From assembly GCA_958415865.1 (NCBI GenBank), contig CATYZV010000010.1, positions 1-16,819 of the forward strand: a DNA stretch of 16,819 bases. Reading direction: 5' to 3'. Made by a program: the position numbers and the translations under genes. The stretch is from an uncultured Selenomonadaceae bacterium. GTDB lineage: Bacteria; Bacillota; Negativicutes; Selenomonadales; Selenomonadaceae. Within the stretch, counting starts at the first letter, position 1. Each line of letters opens with the position of its first letter. Below, in pieces: positions 4,221 to 13,556 of this stretch. The notes beneath the pieces were generated by a model. That model ran no database searches. It saw only the letters and a list, made by a program, of their open reading frames with translations, and had not been told where the DNA came from.

Positions 4221-6713
4221 TTGATAGAACTGTTAGCACCTGCCGGAAGTATAGAGTCGTTAAAAGCGGCGGTAGAAAGCGGCGCAGATGCCGTTTACCT
4301 GTCCGGCAAGATGTTCGGAGCGCGGGCGTACGCCAGCAACTTTGACGAAGCGGCAATGCGCGAGGCGATAGAATTTGCACATCAGCGCGATGTGAAAGTT
4401 CACGTTACGGTCAATACACTGGTGGACAATGCAGAAGTAGCTGAGCTTGCCGATTACCTGCGCTTTTTGTACGAAGCGGGAGCCGATGCCGCGCTCATAC
4501 AGGATTTAGGAGCAGCGCGGCTGGCCCGCACTGTCGTTCCGGATCTGCCGCTGCACGCCAGCACGCAGATGACGGTCAACAACCTAGCCGGAGTGCTGGC
4601 CTTGCAGGAACTGGGCTTCAGCCGCGTCGTATTGGCGCGCGAAGTAACGCTGAAGGACATCCGCCATATCTGCCGCAGCTGCGATGTGGAAATCGAGGTC
4701 TTCGGCCACGGCGCACTCTGCGTCTGCTATTCGGGGCAGTGCCTTATGAGCAGCATGATAGGCGGGCGCAGCGGCAACCGCGGGCGGTGTGCTCAGCCCT
4801 GCCGCCTGCCCTACACGCTCGTGGACAAAAAAGGCAATAACGTGCTAAGCGATGCAGGCCAATATTTGCTGAGCCCGCGCGATATGAATACGGTGAAGCT
4901 CGTGCCGGAGCTGATCGAAGCAGGCGTTGCTTCGCTGAAGCTCGAAGGGCGCATGAAAAAGCCGGAATACGTTTCGATCGTAGTCGATTCGTACAGAAAG
5001 AAGATAGACGATTATTACGCTGGACAGGCTGAAGCGGACGATGAGGCAATCGAAAAAAATCTGTCGCAGATATTCAACCGCGATTTCACCACAGCTTACT
5101 TGGAAAAGAAGCAGGGCAGAAATATGATGAGCGACAAACGCCCCAACAACCGCGGCAGGCTCGTCGGCAGGGTCGTGCGCTACGACGATAAGAAACGCCG
5201 TGCCGTATTAAAGCTCAGCGATGAAATAAATATCGGCGATACGCTCGACTTCTGGGTAAAGGTAGGCGGCAGGGTCAATACGACGCTGACCACCATCTTC
5301 ACCAAGGGCGGCGAAGTAAAGTCGGCGGCGGGCGGCACGGAAGTTTCCATACCCGTGCCGGCACGCGTACATCCGCACGACCGCGTCTTTAAAGTATTCG
5401 ATGCCAAGCTGACTTCGTACGCCCGCTCGTTCTTCACGACGGGTGCACCGGTGCGCCGCTTTAAGCTCGATCTCTGCGTAACGGCTCATCTAGGACAGCC
5501 CTTTACGGTATCGGGCATAGATGCTGACGGCTTTAAGGGCGAAATCGTCAGCGATTTCATCGTGGAAAAAGCCTTGAAGCGCGCGATGGATGAACAGGCG
5601 GTGCGCAAGCAGATGAACAGGCTAGGCACTACGGTCTACGAACTCGGCGAACTGAACTGCGATATAGACGAAGGCGTTATCGTGCCGATGAGCGTAATGA
5701 ACGATGTGCGCCGCCAGCTCACGGACGATTTGACAGCGCAGCGTCTAGCAGGATTTGCCCGCCCGGCACTGCAAAAAGTAAATGACGGCGTATGGCAGAA
5801 GGATATGCAGCTGTACAAACTGAAACCCTCCGCGCCGCAGCTCATCGTGGCAGTCGATTCACTCGGCAAGGCAAAAGCCGCTATCGAAAGCGGTGCAGAC
5901 TGGCTGCTATTTGGCGGCGATACGTACGATCACAGCTATCTGAGCAGCGAGGCTTACATCACCGCTGCTGAGCTTTGCCGCGAAAACGGCGCGAAAATAG
6001 CTTTCGGCACGCCGCGCATTATGCGCGACAGCGAACAGGCGGCATTTGAAAATTGGCTGCTCAAGCTGGTGGAAGCAGGCGTGCAGCCGGATGCCGTCTA
6101 CGCTCATTCGCTGGCACAGATGTATTTATTGCGCCGCGACTGCGATTTTCCCATCTGGGCTGATTACTCCTTCAACACTTACAACGATATAACGCTCGCT
6201 TTTCTGCGCGATTACGGCATAGAAGGTGCAGTCGTATCGCCGGAGCTGAACTTCCGCCAGATCGAGATGCTCGCCAAAGCATCGCCGCTGCCGCTGGAGT
6301 GCCTCGTCCACGGCAATACGGAACTCATGGTATCGGAATACTGCGTATTGGGCAGCTTCCTCGGCGGCCTCGACAAGGGCAGATGCTCGCAGCCCTGCAC
6401 GAAAAACAGCTATTGGCTCTGCGACCGCAAGAATGAAAAATTCCCGGTCGTAACAGATCAATTCTGTCATATGCACCTCTTGAACGCCAAAGAACTAAAT
6501 ATGCTGGCTCATCTGCCGGAATTTGCACGGCTCGGCATCAGCCGCGTGCGCCTCGACGGCAGGTATATGAACGAAGGAAAGCTTCAAAAATTATGCCGCC
6601 TCTACAGCCGCGTGCTGGCAGAAGGCAAAAATTCCGCCGTGCTATTGTCGGACAATATAGCCAAGTATGAACAGGATATAACGCGCGGCCACTACTTCCG
6701 CGGCGTAGAATAA
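4221..6713 (+). CDS. U32 family protein with DUF3656 (RlhA/TrhP-like)
   Basis: This 830-residue cytoplasmic protein belongs to peptidase family U32. Characterised bacterial relatives (RlhA, TrhP) hydroxylate cytidine in 23S rRNA or uridine in tRNA in a prephenate- and iron-dependent way, so RNA hydroxylation is more likely than proteolysis. The first TIM-barrel-like U32 domain opens with MIELLAPAGSIESLKAAV and carries four conserved cysteines at about C167, C174, C190 and C194, the probable metal or Fe-S ligands. A DUF3656-like region follows (about 380-510). A second U32-like copy starts near 540 with LIVAVDSLGKAKAAIESGAD and keeps cysteines at about 708, 722 and 726, while glutamate replaces the first. 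The start is TTG 4221, supported by GGAGG (4206-4210) and the family's canonical N-terminus. mutS2 follows after 30 nt. Confidence 0.88.
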   Translation: MIELLAPAGSIESLKAAVESGADAVYLSGKMFGARAYASNFDEAAMREAIEFAHQRDVKVHVTVNTLVDNAEVAELADYLRFLYEAGADAALIQDLGAARLARTVVPDLPLHASTQMTVNNLAGVLALQELGFSRVVLAREVTLKDIRHICRSCDVEIEVFGHGALCVCYSGQCLMSSMIGGRSGNRGRCAQPCRLPYTLVDKKGNNVLSDAGQYLLSPRDMNTVKLVPELIEAGVASLKLEGRMKKPEYVSIVVDSYRKKIDDYYAGQAEADDEAIEKNLSQIFNRDFTTAYLEKKQGRNMMSDKRPNNRGRLVGRVVRYDDKKRRAVLKLSDEINIGDTLDFWVKVGGRVNTTLTTIFTKGGEVKSAAGGTEVSIPVPARVHPHDRVFKVFDAKLTSYARSFFTTGAPVRRFKLDLCVTAHLGQPFTVSGIDADGFKGEIVSDFIVEKALKRAMDEQAVRKQMNRLGTTVYELGELNCDIDEGVIVPMSVMNDVRRQLTDDLTAQRLAGFARPALQKVNDGVWQKDMQLYKLKPSAPQLIVAVDSLGKAKAAIESGADWLLFGGDTYDHSYLSSEAYITAAELCRENGAKIAFGTPRIMRDSEQAAFENWLLKLVEAGVQPDAVYAHSLAQMYLLRRDCDFPIWADYSFNTYNDITLAFLRDYGIEGAVVSPELNFRQIEMLAKASPLPLECLVHGNTELMVSEYCVLGSFLGGLDKGRCSQPCTKNSYWLCDRKNEKFPVVTDQFCHMHLLNAKELNMLAHLPEFARLGISRVRLDGRYMNEGKLQKLCRLYSRVLAEGKNSAVLLSDNIAKYEQDITRGHYFRGVE

Positions 6714-6743
6714 ACAAATTAAATTTTATCGAGAAGGGAATAC

Positions 6744-9116
6744 ATGAATCAAACAGTTTTTAAGACGCTTGCATACAAGAAAATAACGCATATGCTCGCC
6801 GACATGGCGACTTCAGCGATGGGCAAGGAACTCGCCTCTCAGCTCGTTCCGAGCAATGAGTTTGACGAGGTATCGCAGCGGCTGAGCCTCACGGCGGAAG
6901 CTGCCGATATACTCATATCGTCTGAACCTCCGTTCGGCGGCATCCACGATATACGCGCCCTGCTCAAAAAGACGCGGCTGGGCCTCGTCATCGAAGTCCA
7001 TATGCTGCTCGACGTGCTCAACACGATGTACGCTATGCGCAATATCAAAAAATTCTTCAAGGAATTGGAAACGCCTGCGCCGCAGTTTTCTGAATGGGCG
7101 AAGTCGATTGAAATACTGGGGCAGCTAGAACGTGAAATCGACAATATCGTCGATGAACACGGCTCCATGCGCGACAGTGCCAGCGTGGAACTCATGCGCA
7201 TCCGCCGCGAGATCAAATCGTCGCAGCGGCGCATAAAGAGCAGCCTCGACAGTATTTTGAAGAACAGCGACTACCAGAAGTATTTTCAGGACAATATCGT
7301 AACGATCCGCGATGACCGCTACGTAATACCGATAAAGCAGGAATACCGCCAGCATTTCCCCGGCGTGGTGCACGACCAGTCCTCCAGCGGCTCGACATTG
7401 TTCATAGAGCCGATGGCTATCGTCGACTTGAACAACGATATCAAGCAGCTTGCCGTCGATGAAAAGCGCGAAATAGAGCGCATACTGCGCGTAATCTCGG
7501 AAAAGCTGGGCAAGAATGCTGAAATTCTCCTGTCGAACTGCGAGATAATGGCACAGATAGATTTTGCTTTCGCCAAGGCAAAGCTGGCGCGCGCTATGCA
7601 CGCCGTGCGCCCGGAACTCAACGACAAGGGCATAATAAAATTATTTCAGGCACGCCATCCGCTGATAGATAAAGACAAAGTAGTGCCGATTGACATCAAG
7701 CTCGGCGACGGCTACCGCACCCTTTTAATCACCGGCCCGAACACGGGCGGCAAGACGGTCAGCATGAAGACGCTGGGGCTTTTGGTGCTGATGACGCAGG
7801 CAGGCTGCTTTATTCCTGTATTATCCGGCTCGGAGATATCCGTCTTCGGCAATGTCTATGCCGATATCGGCGACGAGCAGAGCATTGAACAGAGCCTCAG
7901 TACGTTTTCAGCTCATATGCGCAACATCGTTTCCATCCTCGACAGCATCGAAGCCGATGATCTGCTGCTGCTCGATGAAGTAGGTTCCGGCACCGACCCG
8001 GAAGAAGGCGCGGCACTTGCCATGGCGATTCTCGAAAAGCTCATGCAGATAGGCGCGACCGTCGTCGCCACAACGCATTACAACGAATTGAAGACATTCG
8101 CTTATTCCACGGCAGGAATTGAAAATGCAAGCGTGGAATTCGATGTCAAATCGCTGCGCCCGACGTACCGCCTGCTGATCGGCACGCCCGGTGCCAGCAA
8201 TGCCTTTGCCATCAGCCGCCGCCTCGGATTGTCCGACACGCTGATACTGCGTGCTCAGCAGCTCATCAAAGCCGACCACGCGCAGTTTGAAAACGTGCTG
8301 AACACCCTAGAGAGCGAAAAACTGCTCTACGAACAGAAGAATGCCGACATAGCAGAACGCCAGCAGCGCGTGGAAAAACTGGAAAAACAGCTCGCTGAAA
8401 TGAAGCAGGAAATGAGCCGCAAAAAAGATCAGACGCTGCGCCGCACGAAAGAACAGTGTGCGGCACTTCTGCGCCGCACCCGCCGCGAGAGCGAAGAGAT
8501 CATCAAAGAACTCAAAGCTCAGTTCAGCGATCAGGGCAGCCGCAAACGCCAAGAAACGATAGATGCGGCCCGCCATAGGATTCAAGGCAGGCTCGCTAAT
8601 GTCAGCCAGCCCGGAGCTGACCCCAACAAGCCGGGCCAGCCCGTCGACATCAAGACGATAGCCGCCGGCGATATCGTATACGTCAACAAGCTGCGCCAAA
8701 AGGGCAGCGTGCTCGCCGTAAACGGCAAAGAGCTGTCCGTTCAGCTCGGCAGCCTCAAGATGAACGTCAAGGCGAAGGACTGCTCCTTCGTATCGCGCGC
8801 GCCCAAGGCAAAGCAGGAAACCTCCTCAGCGAAAAAAGCGGGCGGCTTCAATCTCGTGGCAAAAGTCGCGCAGATGCACCCTGAAATCGACGTGCGCGGC
8901 ATGACGATAGACGAAGCAGAAGAAGTCGTGGGCAAATACCTCGACGATGCAGTCATCGCCGGGCTGCCGCGCGTGCTGATAATCCACGGCAAGGGCACGG
9001 GCGCACTCAGAAAAGGCTTGCAGGAATACTTAAAGCACCACCGCAGTGTCCTGAGCTACACGCTCGGCGACATGGATGAAGGCGGCAGCGGCGTTACGGC
9101 TGTGAAATTAAAATAA
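6744..9116 (+). CDS. mutS2: MutS2/RqcU ATPase-endonuclease
   Basis: This 790-residue protein is a full-length MutS2, a MutS-like ATPase with a C-terminal nuclease domain. Family members suppress recombination, and in Bacillus the protein also splits collided ribosomes to feed ribosome quality control. Walker A is GPNTGGKT (331-338). Walker B ends LLLLDE with D411/E412 and runs on into VGSGTDPEEG. A long charged helical region (about 520-620), which resembles the clamp and connector coiled coil, precedes a KOW-like stretch around GDIVYVNKLRQKGSVLAV. The Smr domain has IDVRG (D716) and HGKGTG (H748), both expected for nuclease activity. ATG 6744 has GAGAAGGG upstream. The gene probably shares a transcript with the U32 gene. 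Confidence 0.95.
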   Translation: MNQTVFKTLAYKKITHMLADMATSAMGKELASQLVPSNEFDEVSQRLSLTAEAADILISSEPPFGGIHDIRALLKKTRLGLVIEVHMLLDVLNTMYAMRNIKKFFKELETPAPQFSEWAKSIEILGQLEREIDNIVDEHGSMRDSASVELMRIRREIKSSQRRIKSSLDSILKNSDYQKYFQDNIVTIRDDRYVIPIKQEYRQHFPGVVHDQSSSGSTLFIEPMAIVDLNNDIKQLAVDEKREIERILRVISEKLGKNAEILLSNCEIMAQIDFAFAKAKLARAMHAVRPELNDKGIIKLFQARHPLIDKDKVVPIDIKLGDGYRTLLITGPNTGGKTVSMKTLGLLVLMTQAGCFIPVLSGSEISVFGNVYADIGDEQSIEQSLSTFSAHMRNIVSILDSIEADDLLLLDEVGSGTDPEEGAALAMAILEKLMQIGATVVATTHYNELKTFAYSTAGIENASVEFDVKSLRPTYRLLIGTPGASNAFAISRRLGLSDTLILRAQQLIKADHAQFENVLNTLESEKLLYEQKNADIAERQQRVEKLEKQLAEMKQEMSRKKDQTLRRTKEQCAALLRRTRRESEEIIKELKAQFSDQGSRKRQETIDAARHRIQGRLANVSQPGADPNKPGQPVDIKTIAAGDIVYVNKLRQKGSVLAVNGKELSVQLGSLKMNVKAKDCSFVSRAPKAKQETSSAKKAGGFNLVAKVAQMHPEIDVRGMTIDEAEEVVGKYLDDAVIAGLPRVLIIHGKGTGALRKGLQEYLKHHRSVLSYTLGDMDEGGSGVTAVKLK

Positions 9117-9147
9117 GTGCAGCTTATAGCCATATTCCGACCGTTTG

Positions 9148-9156
9148 TGTTAAAAT
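9148..9156 (+). promoter_or_regulatory. Possible extended -10 promoter for the PBP gene
   Basis: TGTTAAAAT fits the extended -10 form TGnTANAAT about 50 nt before the PBP start, but no good -35 hexamer sits at the right distance. The 89-nt gap between mutS2 and the PBP gene would allow separate expression; read-through from mutS2 is equally possible because no terminator is visible. Confidence 0.35.
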
Positions 9157-9205
9157 ATATAGAAGTGCAATAAACAGAAACAGATCATATATTTGAGGTG
9201 AGCAT

Positions 9206-11350
9206 ATGGACAATAAGCCTGCTAAGGACAATAAACAGCCCCGAGCCGGCAAAAAGCCGGGAAAGTCTAAAGCCGGCGGGCTGAAGAAATTCATTATTTC
9301 AGTGATCATAGTGCTGGCAGTGGCAGTGCTCGGTGTCGGCTGTGGACTTCTTGCCATCGGCATCGACGGGGATAAAGATGTATCGGACATACATCCTCCT
9401 GCATCGTCGCAGATTCTCGATATGAACGGCAATCTCATAACGAATATACACGCTACGGAAAACAGGACCATCGTAACGCTCGACAAGATTCCCAAGAATC
9501 TTCAAAATGCCTTCATAGCAGTTGAAGACAACCGCTTTTACGATCACAACGGCATAGATATTCGCGGCATTTTCCGCGCCGTTTATTCCAATTTCGTCAG
9601 CGGCGAAGTCGCCGAAGGCGGCAGCACGATAACGCAGCAGCTGGCAAAAAATGCTTTTTTGTCGCAGGACCGCACGATAAAGCGCAAAGTGCAGGAAATC
9701 TTCATCGCCCTGCGCCTTGAACGCGAGTACACGAAGGATGAAATCCTTGAAATGTACCTGAATCAGATATACTTCGGCCGAGGCGCGTACGGCGTAGAAG
9801 CTGCGGCACAGACGTATTTCGGCAAGGATGTCAGCCAGCTCGACCTGTCAGAATGTGCTATGCTGGCGGGCATACCGCGCAGCCCGAACTACTATTCGCC
9901 GCTCAATAACTTAGCCGCAGCCAACGAACGCAAGGGAGAAGTGCTCGACCAGATGGTCAAGTACAATTACATCGACGCAGGCACGGCGGCAAAGACGAAG
10001 GCTGAGGCACTGCGGCTCGTAAATCCCAAGGACAGCGAAACTGACACGACTGCTTCGTACTTCATCGACTACGTTACGCAGGAGATGATCGACAAGTTCG
10101 GTGCTGATGCTGTTTACAAAGAAGGCTTGAAAATATACGTATCACTCGATATGAATATGCAGAAAGCAGCGGAAAAGGCTGTCAATGAAACTCTGCCTGC
10201 TTACTACACCGACGACAACGGGCTGAAGCAGCCTCAGGGCGCACTCGTGGCAGTAGAGCCTTCTACCGGCTACATCAAGGCAATGGTCGGCGGCAGGGGC
10301 AATGACCAGTTCAACCGCGCCGTGCTCGCTACGCGCCAGCCCGGTTCCTCGTTCAAGCCGTTCACCTTTGCCACGGCCTTGGAAAACAAGATGACACCGG
10401 ACACGACAGTCGCTGACAAGCCGTTTGAACTCGGCGGCTGGAAGCCGCAGAACTACGACCGCACCTTCCGCGGCACTGTTACGATGCGCCAGACGGCTAT
10501 AAATTCCCTAAACGTGCCGACCATCCGCTTCGCTGAAGAAGTGGGCATGGACAAGGTGATAAAGACGGCGCAGGACCTCGGTATCTCAACGCTCGTTACA
10601 GACAAGGGCAAGGCAAATGACAACAATCTCGCCGCTTCCATCGGCGGCCTGACACAGGGCGTTACCGTGCTCGACATGGCGGGAGCGTACGCTGCCTTTG
10701 CCAACGAAGGCAAGTACATCAAGCCCACGGCTATCGTCAAGGTCATCGACCGCAAGGGCAAGGTCATCTACGAGCACAAAGCAGAACCCAAGCAAGTGAT
10801 ATCCGAGCGCACGGCATCGCTTCTGACTGATATGCTTCAGGACGTAGTACAGCGCGGCACGGGCACCGGAGCAAAGCTCAGCCGCCCGGCAGCAGGCAAG
10901 ACCGGCACGACGGACAACTACCAGGACGCATGGTTTGCAGGCTACACGCCTGACCTCGCCGCCGTCGTCTGGATGGGCTGCGACAACAACGATGTCATGC
11001 CCGGAGTTACCGGCGGCACCGTGCCTGCCTCTATCTGGCGCAACTTCATGAGCGCGGCTCTGACGGGACCGGCTAAGAACTTCGGCAATGCAGACACCTC
11101 TGTCGACAACCCTGTCAGCAGCGTAGGTACAAAGCACAGCACGGAAGCGGAAGAAACTCCGGAGGAAAAATCAGAGGATAAGGGCATAGTAGAAGAACGC
11201 GAACTTCCGAATAGAGATGATAATGTTCCGGAAAAAGCTCCCGGCAGGGACAATTCTGCACCTGAACCGCCTAGCAGACAGCCGGCAATACCGGCTGAGG
11301 AAACGCCTTTACCGCCTGCGCCCGGCATGGAGCAGGGCAAAGGACTTTAA
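9206..11350 (+). CDS. Class A penicillin-binding protein (PBP1A-like)
   Basis: This 714-residue bifunctional peptidoglycan synthase acts at the outer face of the inner membrane. A lysine-rich cytoplasmic tail (1-28) precedes one membrane anchor (29-53). The glycosyltransferase domain (about 70-245) shows EDNRF with catalytic E107 and [13 protein letters not shown] (137-149). The transpeptidase domain carries the three active-site motifs: S381-SF-K384, S434-L-N436 and K565-TG. After about residue 635 comes a disordered tail rich in Glu and Pro. ATG 9206 is preceded by GAGGTGAG. Length and domain order are typical of Firmicutes PBP1A/PonA. The gene ends 31 nt before tyrS and probably shares its transcript. 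Confidence 0.93.
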   Translation: MDNKPAKDNKQPRAGKKPGKSKAGGLKKFIISVIIVLAVAVLGVGCGLLAIGIDGDKDVSDIHPPASSQILDMNGNLITNIHATENRTIVTLDKIPKNLQNAFIAVEDNRFYDHNGIDIRGIFRAVYSNFVSGEVAEGGSTITQQLAKNAFLSQDRTIKRKVQEIFIALRLEREYTKDEILEMYLNQIYFGRGAYGVEAAAQTYFGKDVSQLDLSECAMLAGIPRSPNYYSPLNNLAAANERKGEVLDQMVKYNYIDAGTAAKTKAEALRLVNPKDSETDTTASYFIDYVTQEMIDKFGADAVYKEGLKIYVSLDMNMQKAAEKAVNETLPAYYTDDNGLKQPQGALVAVEPSTGYIKAMVGGRGNDQFNRAVLATRQPGSSFKPFTFATALENKMTPDTTVADKPFELGGWKPQNYDRTFRGTVTMRQTAINSLNVPTIRFAEEVGMDKVIKTAQDLGISTLVTDKGKANDNNLAASIGGLTQGVTVLDMAGAYAAFANEGKYIKPTAIVKVIDRKGKVIYEHKAEPKQVISERTASLLTDMLQDVVQRGTGTGAKLSRPAAGKTGTTDNYQDAWFAGYTPDLAAVVWMGCDNNDVMPGVTGGTVPASIWRNFMSAALTGPAKNFGNADTSVDNPVSSVGTKHSTEAEETPEEKSEDKGIVEERELPNRDDNVPEKAPGRDNSAPEPPSRQPAIPAEETPLPPAPGMEQGKGL

Positions 11351-11381
11351 TATAAATATAGCAGCAACAGGAGGATTTTTT

Positions 11382-12599
11382 GTGAGCGTATTTGATATAT
11401 TGAAAGAGCGCGGCTACATCGCGCAGGTTACGCATGAAGAAGAATTAAAAAAAGCATTAGCAGAAGAAAAAGTTACTTTTTACATGGGTTTTGACCCGAC
11501 GGCGGACAGCCTTCACGTAGGCCACTTCCTCGGCATGATGGCCATGGCTCATATGCAGCGCGCGGGCCACCGCCCCATCTGCCTCGTCGGAGGCGGCACC
11601 GGCACGGTCGGCGACCCTTCCGGCAGAACGGATATGCGCAAGATGCTGACGGACGAAGATATCGAGCACAACTGCAACTGCTTCAAAAAGCAGATGGAAC
11701 GCTTCATCGACTTTTCCGACGGCAAAGCATTGATGATAAACAACGGCGACTGGCTGCGCAAGCTCAATTACATAGAGCTGCTGCGCGATGTCGGCCCGCA
11801 TTTCTCCGTCAACCGCATGCTGACGGCTGAATGTTATAAGCAGCGTCTGGAACGCGGCCTCACCTTCCTCGAATTCAATTACATGATAATGCAGGCGTAC
11901 GACTTCATGGAACTCAACCGTCAGTTCGGCTGCTGCCTGGAACTGGGCGGCGACGACCAGTGGTCCAACATCATCGCCGGTGTAGAGCTCATCCGCCGCA
12001 AAGAAGCAAAACCGGCTTACGGCATGACGTTCAACCTGCTGACGAACAGCGAAGGCAAGAAGATGGGCAAGACGGCAAAGGGCGCACTCTGGCTCGATGC
12101 TGCCAAGACCTCGCCTTACGACTTCTACCAATACTGGCGCAACGTTGCTGACAGCGACGTAGAAAAATGCCTGGCACTTTTGACCTTCCTGCCCATGGAA
12201 GAAGTACACCGCCTCGGCAGCTACAAAGACCAGCAGATCAACGAAGCCAAGAAAATACTCGCCTTTGAAGTTACTAAGCTCGTCCACGGCGAAGACGAAG
12301 CCATCAAGGCACAGCAGGCAGCAGAAGCACTGTTCGGCGGCCAGGGCAATATGGAAAACGCTCCGACCATCGCCGTTACGGAAGCCGATTTCGGCAAGAA
12401 GCTGCTCGACGTGCTCACCGCGGCAAAAGTCTTTGATTCCAAAGGAGCAGGCCGCCGCCTGATAGCGCAGAACGGCGTTTCTATCGGCGATGCCAAATGG
12501 ACGGATGTGGACAGAGTGCTGACGGCTGACGACGTAGCAGGCGAAGGTATGCTCGTGCGCAAGGGCAAGAAGAAATTCTACCGCATAATCAAAGCGTAA
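11382..12599 (+). CDS. tyrS: Tyrosyl-tRNA synthetase TyrS
   Basis: This 405-residue class Ic aminoacyl-tRNA synthetase charges tRNA-Tyr with tyrosine. The HIGH-type signature appears as HVGH (45-48) within [15 protein letters not shown]. The KMSKS-type loop is KMGKT (227-231), followed by [18 protein letters not shown], as in Firmicutes TyrRS. An S4 RNA-binding domain closes the protein (about 340-405). The start is GTG at 11382, preceded by GGAGG at 11370-11374, and the protein then begins with the family's usual N-terminus. An in-frame upstream ATG at 11217 would add 55 unlike residues read out of frame from the PBP gene and is rejected. No T-box leader is present in the 31-nt gap after the PBP gene, although tyrS of many Firmicutes has one. 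Confidence 0.95.
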   Translation: MSVFDILKERGYIAQVTHEEELKKALAEEKVTFYMGFDPTADSLHVGHFLGMMAMAHMQRAGHRPICLVGGGTGTVGDPSGRTDMRKMLTDEDIEHNCNCFKKQMERFIDFSDGKALMINNGDWLRKLNYIELLRDVGPHFSVNRMLTAECYKQRLERGLTFLEFNYMIMQAYDFMELNRQFGCCLELGGDDQWSNIIAGVELIRRKEAKPAYGMTFNLLTNSEGKKMGKTAKGALWLDAAKTSPYDFYQYWRNVADSDVEKCLALLTFLPMEEVHRLGSYKDQQINEAKKILAFEVTKLVHGEDEAIKAQQAAEALFGGQGNMENAPTIAVTEADFGKKLLDVLTAAKVFDSKGAGRRLIAQNGVSIGDAKWTDVDRVLTADDVAGEGMLVRKGKKKFYRIIKA

Positions 12600-12619
12600 G
12601 CTAAAATCCGATTGTATAT

Positions 12620-12671
12620 CAGCCGATGTTTTTCTGCATCGGCTGTATTTATGATAAATCGGCTTTATTTT
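12620..12671 (+). terminator. Terminator after tyrS with a duplicated 3' arm
   Basis: CAGCCGATG (12620-12628) pairs perfectly with CATCGGCTG (12637-12645), followed by the weak tail TATTTA. A near copy of the 3' arm plus tail, ATCGGCTTTATTTT (12658-12671), lies 20 nt further and could pair with AGCCGAT instead, giving a hairpin with a better U-rich tail. Either form would end the zapA-tyrS block. Confidence 0.65.
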
Positions 12672-12683
12672 GCGCTGTGTATG

Positions 12684-12692
12684 TGATATACT
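12684..12692 (+). promoter_or_regulatory. Extended -10 promoter for the yebC-family gene
   Basis: TGATATACT (TGn plus TATACT, five of six consensus bases) lies about 60 nt before the start codon and directly follows the tyrS terminator. The -35 position at 17-nt spacing reads TTTATT, a poor match, as is common with extended -10 promoters. Confidence 0.5.
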
Positions 12693-12752
12693 CAATAAAG
12701 ATTATTTTACAAAAAGGTTTTAGACTGATACACAAGGAGTTGCTTTTTTAAA

Positions 12753-13481
12753 ATGTCAGGACATTCTAAATGGGCCAATATCAAAAGAAAAAAAGGTGCT
12801 AACGACGCTATTCGCGCCAAGGTAACCACCAAAATAGGCCGTGAAATAACGATCGCTGTACGCATGGGCGGTGCTGACCCCGTCGGTAATATGCGCCTCA
12901 AGCTCGCACTGAGCAAGGCTAAAGCGAACAACATCCCCAAGGACAATATCAACCGCGCTATCCAGAAAGGTCTCGGCGCGTCTGACGGCAGCAATTACGA
13001 AGAACTCAACTACGAAGGCTACGGCCCCGGCGGTTCTGCCGTAATGCTCGACATCATGACGGACAACCGCAACCGCACGGCTGCTGACATCCGCCACCTG
13101 TTCTCAAAATACGGCGGAAACCTCGGCGAAACGGGCTGCGTAGGCTGGATGTTTAAGAAGAAAGCTCTGTTCATCGTGGACAAGGAAGTTTACAGCGATG
13201 AAGAAAATCTCATGATGATCGCTCTGGAAGCAGGCGCAGAAGATTTCAAGGCAGAAGACGAATCGTTTGAAATCACCGCTGCTCCGGAAGATTTCGATGC
13301 CATCGCTAAGGCACTGGAAGAAAACGGCATTGAAACGGCAGAATCCGAAATCACCATGATTCCCGACACTACTGTCAAGCTCACGGGCAAAGATGCAGAA
13401 AAAATGCAGACTTTGATCGATGCACTCGATGAACACGACGATGTGCAGAATGTTTATTCCAATTACGAAATCGACGAATAA
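12753..13481 (+). CDS. yebC: YebC/PmpR family protein (TACO1-like)
   Basis: This 242-residue cytoplasmic protein opens with MSGHSKWANIKRKKGA, the signature of the YebC/TACO1 family. Conserved segments include GGADPVGNMRLKLALSKAKA (39-58) and YEGYGPGGSAVMLDIMTDNRNRT, and the acidic C-terminal domain ends EIDE. Members have been described as DNA-binding regulators (PmpR type), and more recently as translation factors that relieve stalling at proline stretches; the sequence alone does not decide between these. Length is typical. ATG 12753 has AAGGAGT (12734-12740), with a rather long 12-nt spacer containing TTTTTT. Terminators on both sides suggest a single-gene unit. In many bacteria yebC sits next to ruvC; here a nitroreductase gene lies between yebC and the ruv genes. 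Confidence 0.93.
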   Translation: MSGHSKWANIKRKKGANDAIRAKVTTKIGREITIAVRMGGADPVGNMRLKLALSKAKANNIPKDNINRAIQKGLGASDGSNYEELNYEGYGPGGSAVMLDIMTDNRNRTAADIRHLFSKYGGNLGETGCVGWMFKKKALFIVDKEVYSDEENLMMIALEAGAEDFKAEDESFEITAAPEDFDAIAKALEENGIETAESEITMIPDTTVKLTGKDAEKMQTLIDALDEHDDVQNVYSNYEIDE

Positions 13482-13499
13482 GATCTATTTTTTCACTAC

Positions 13500-13530
13500 G
13501 GCGCAGCTAAATATCGGCTGCGCTTGTTTT
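13500..13530 (+). terminator. Intrinsic terminator after yebC
   Basis: GCGCAGC (13501-13507) pairs with GCTGCGC (13517-13523) around a 9-nt loop and is followed by TTGTTTT. It separates yebC from the nitroreductase-ruv operon. Confidence 0.8.
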
Positions 13531-13535
13531 ATAAT
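13530..13535 (+). promoter_or_regulatory. Possible -10 box overlapping the terminator tail
   Basis: A perfect TATAAT begins at the last base of the terminator U-tract. It would start transcription near 13542, immediately before the GAGGTGAT ribosome binding site of the nitroreductase gene. No recognisable -35 hexamer lies at 16-18 nt upstream, so this is tentative. Confidence 0.3.
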
Positions 13536-13556
13536 TCATACAGATGAGGTGATATC

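Noticed and set aside
9113..9127. ATAAG/CTTAT hairpin at the mutS2 stop as a terminator
   Set aside because: A 5-bp AT-rich stem without a U-tract would not terminate.
11217..11381. N-terminal extension of tyrS from an upstream ATG
   Set aside because: The extra residues are an out-of-frame reading of the PBP gene's tail; the GTG at 11382 has a strong Shine-Dalgarno and gives the normal TyrRS N-terminus.
11457..12695. 412-codon antisense ORF opposite tyrS
   Set aside because: It lies almost wholly antisense to a highly conserved gene, has no ribosome binding site or family resemblance, and follows from tyrS codon usage.
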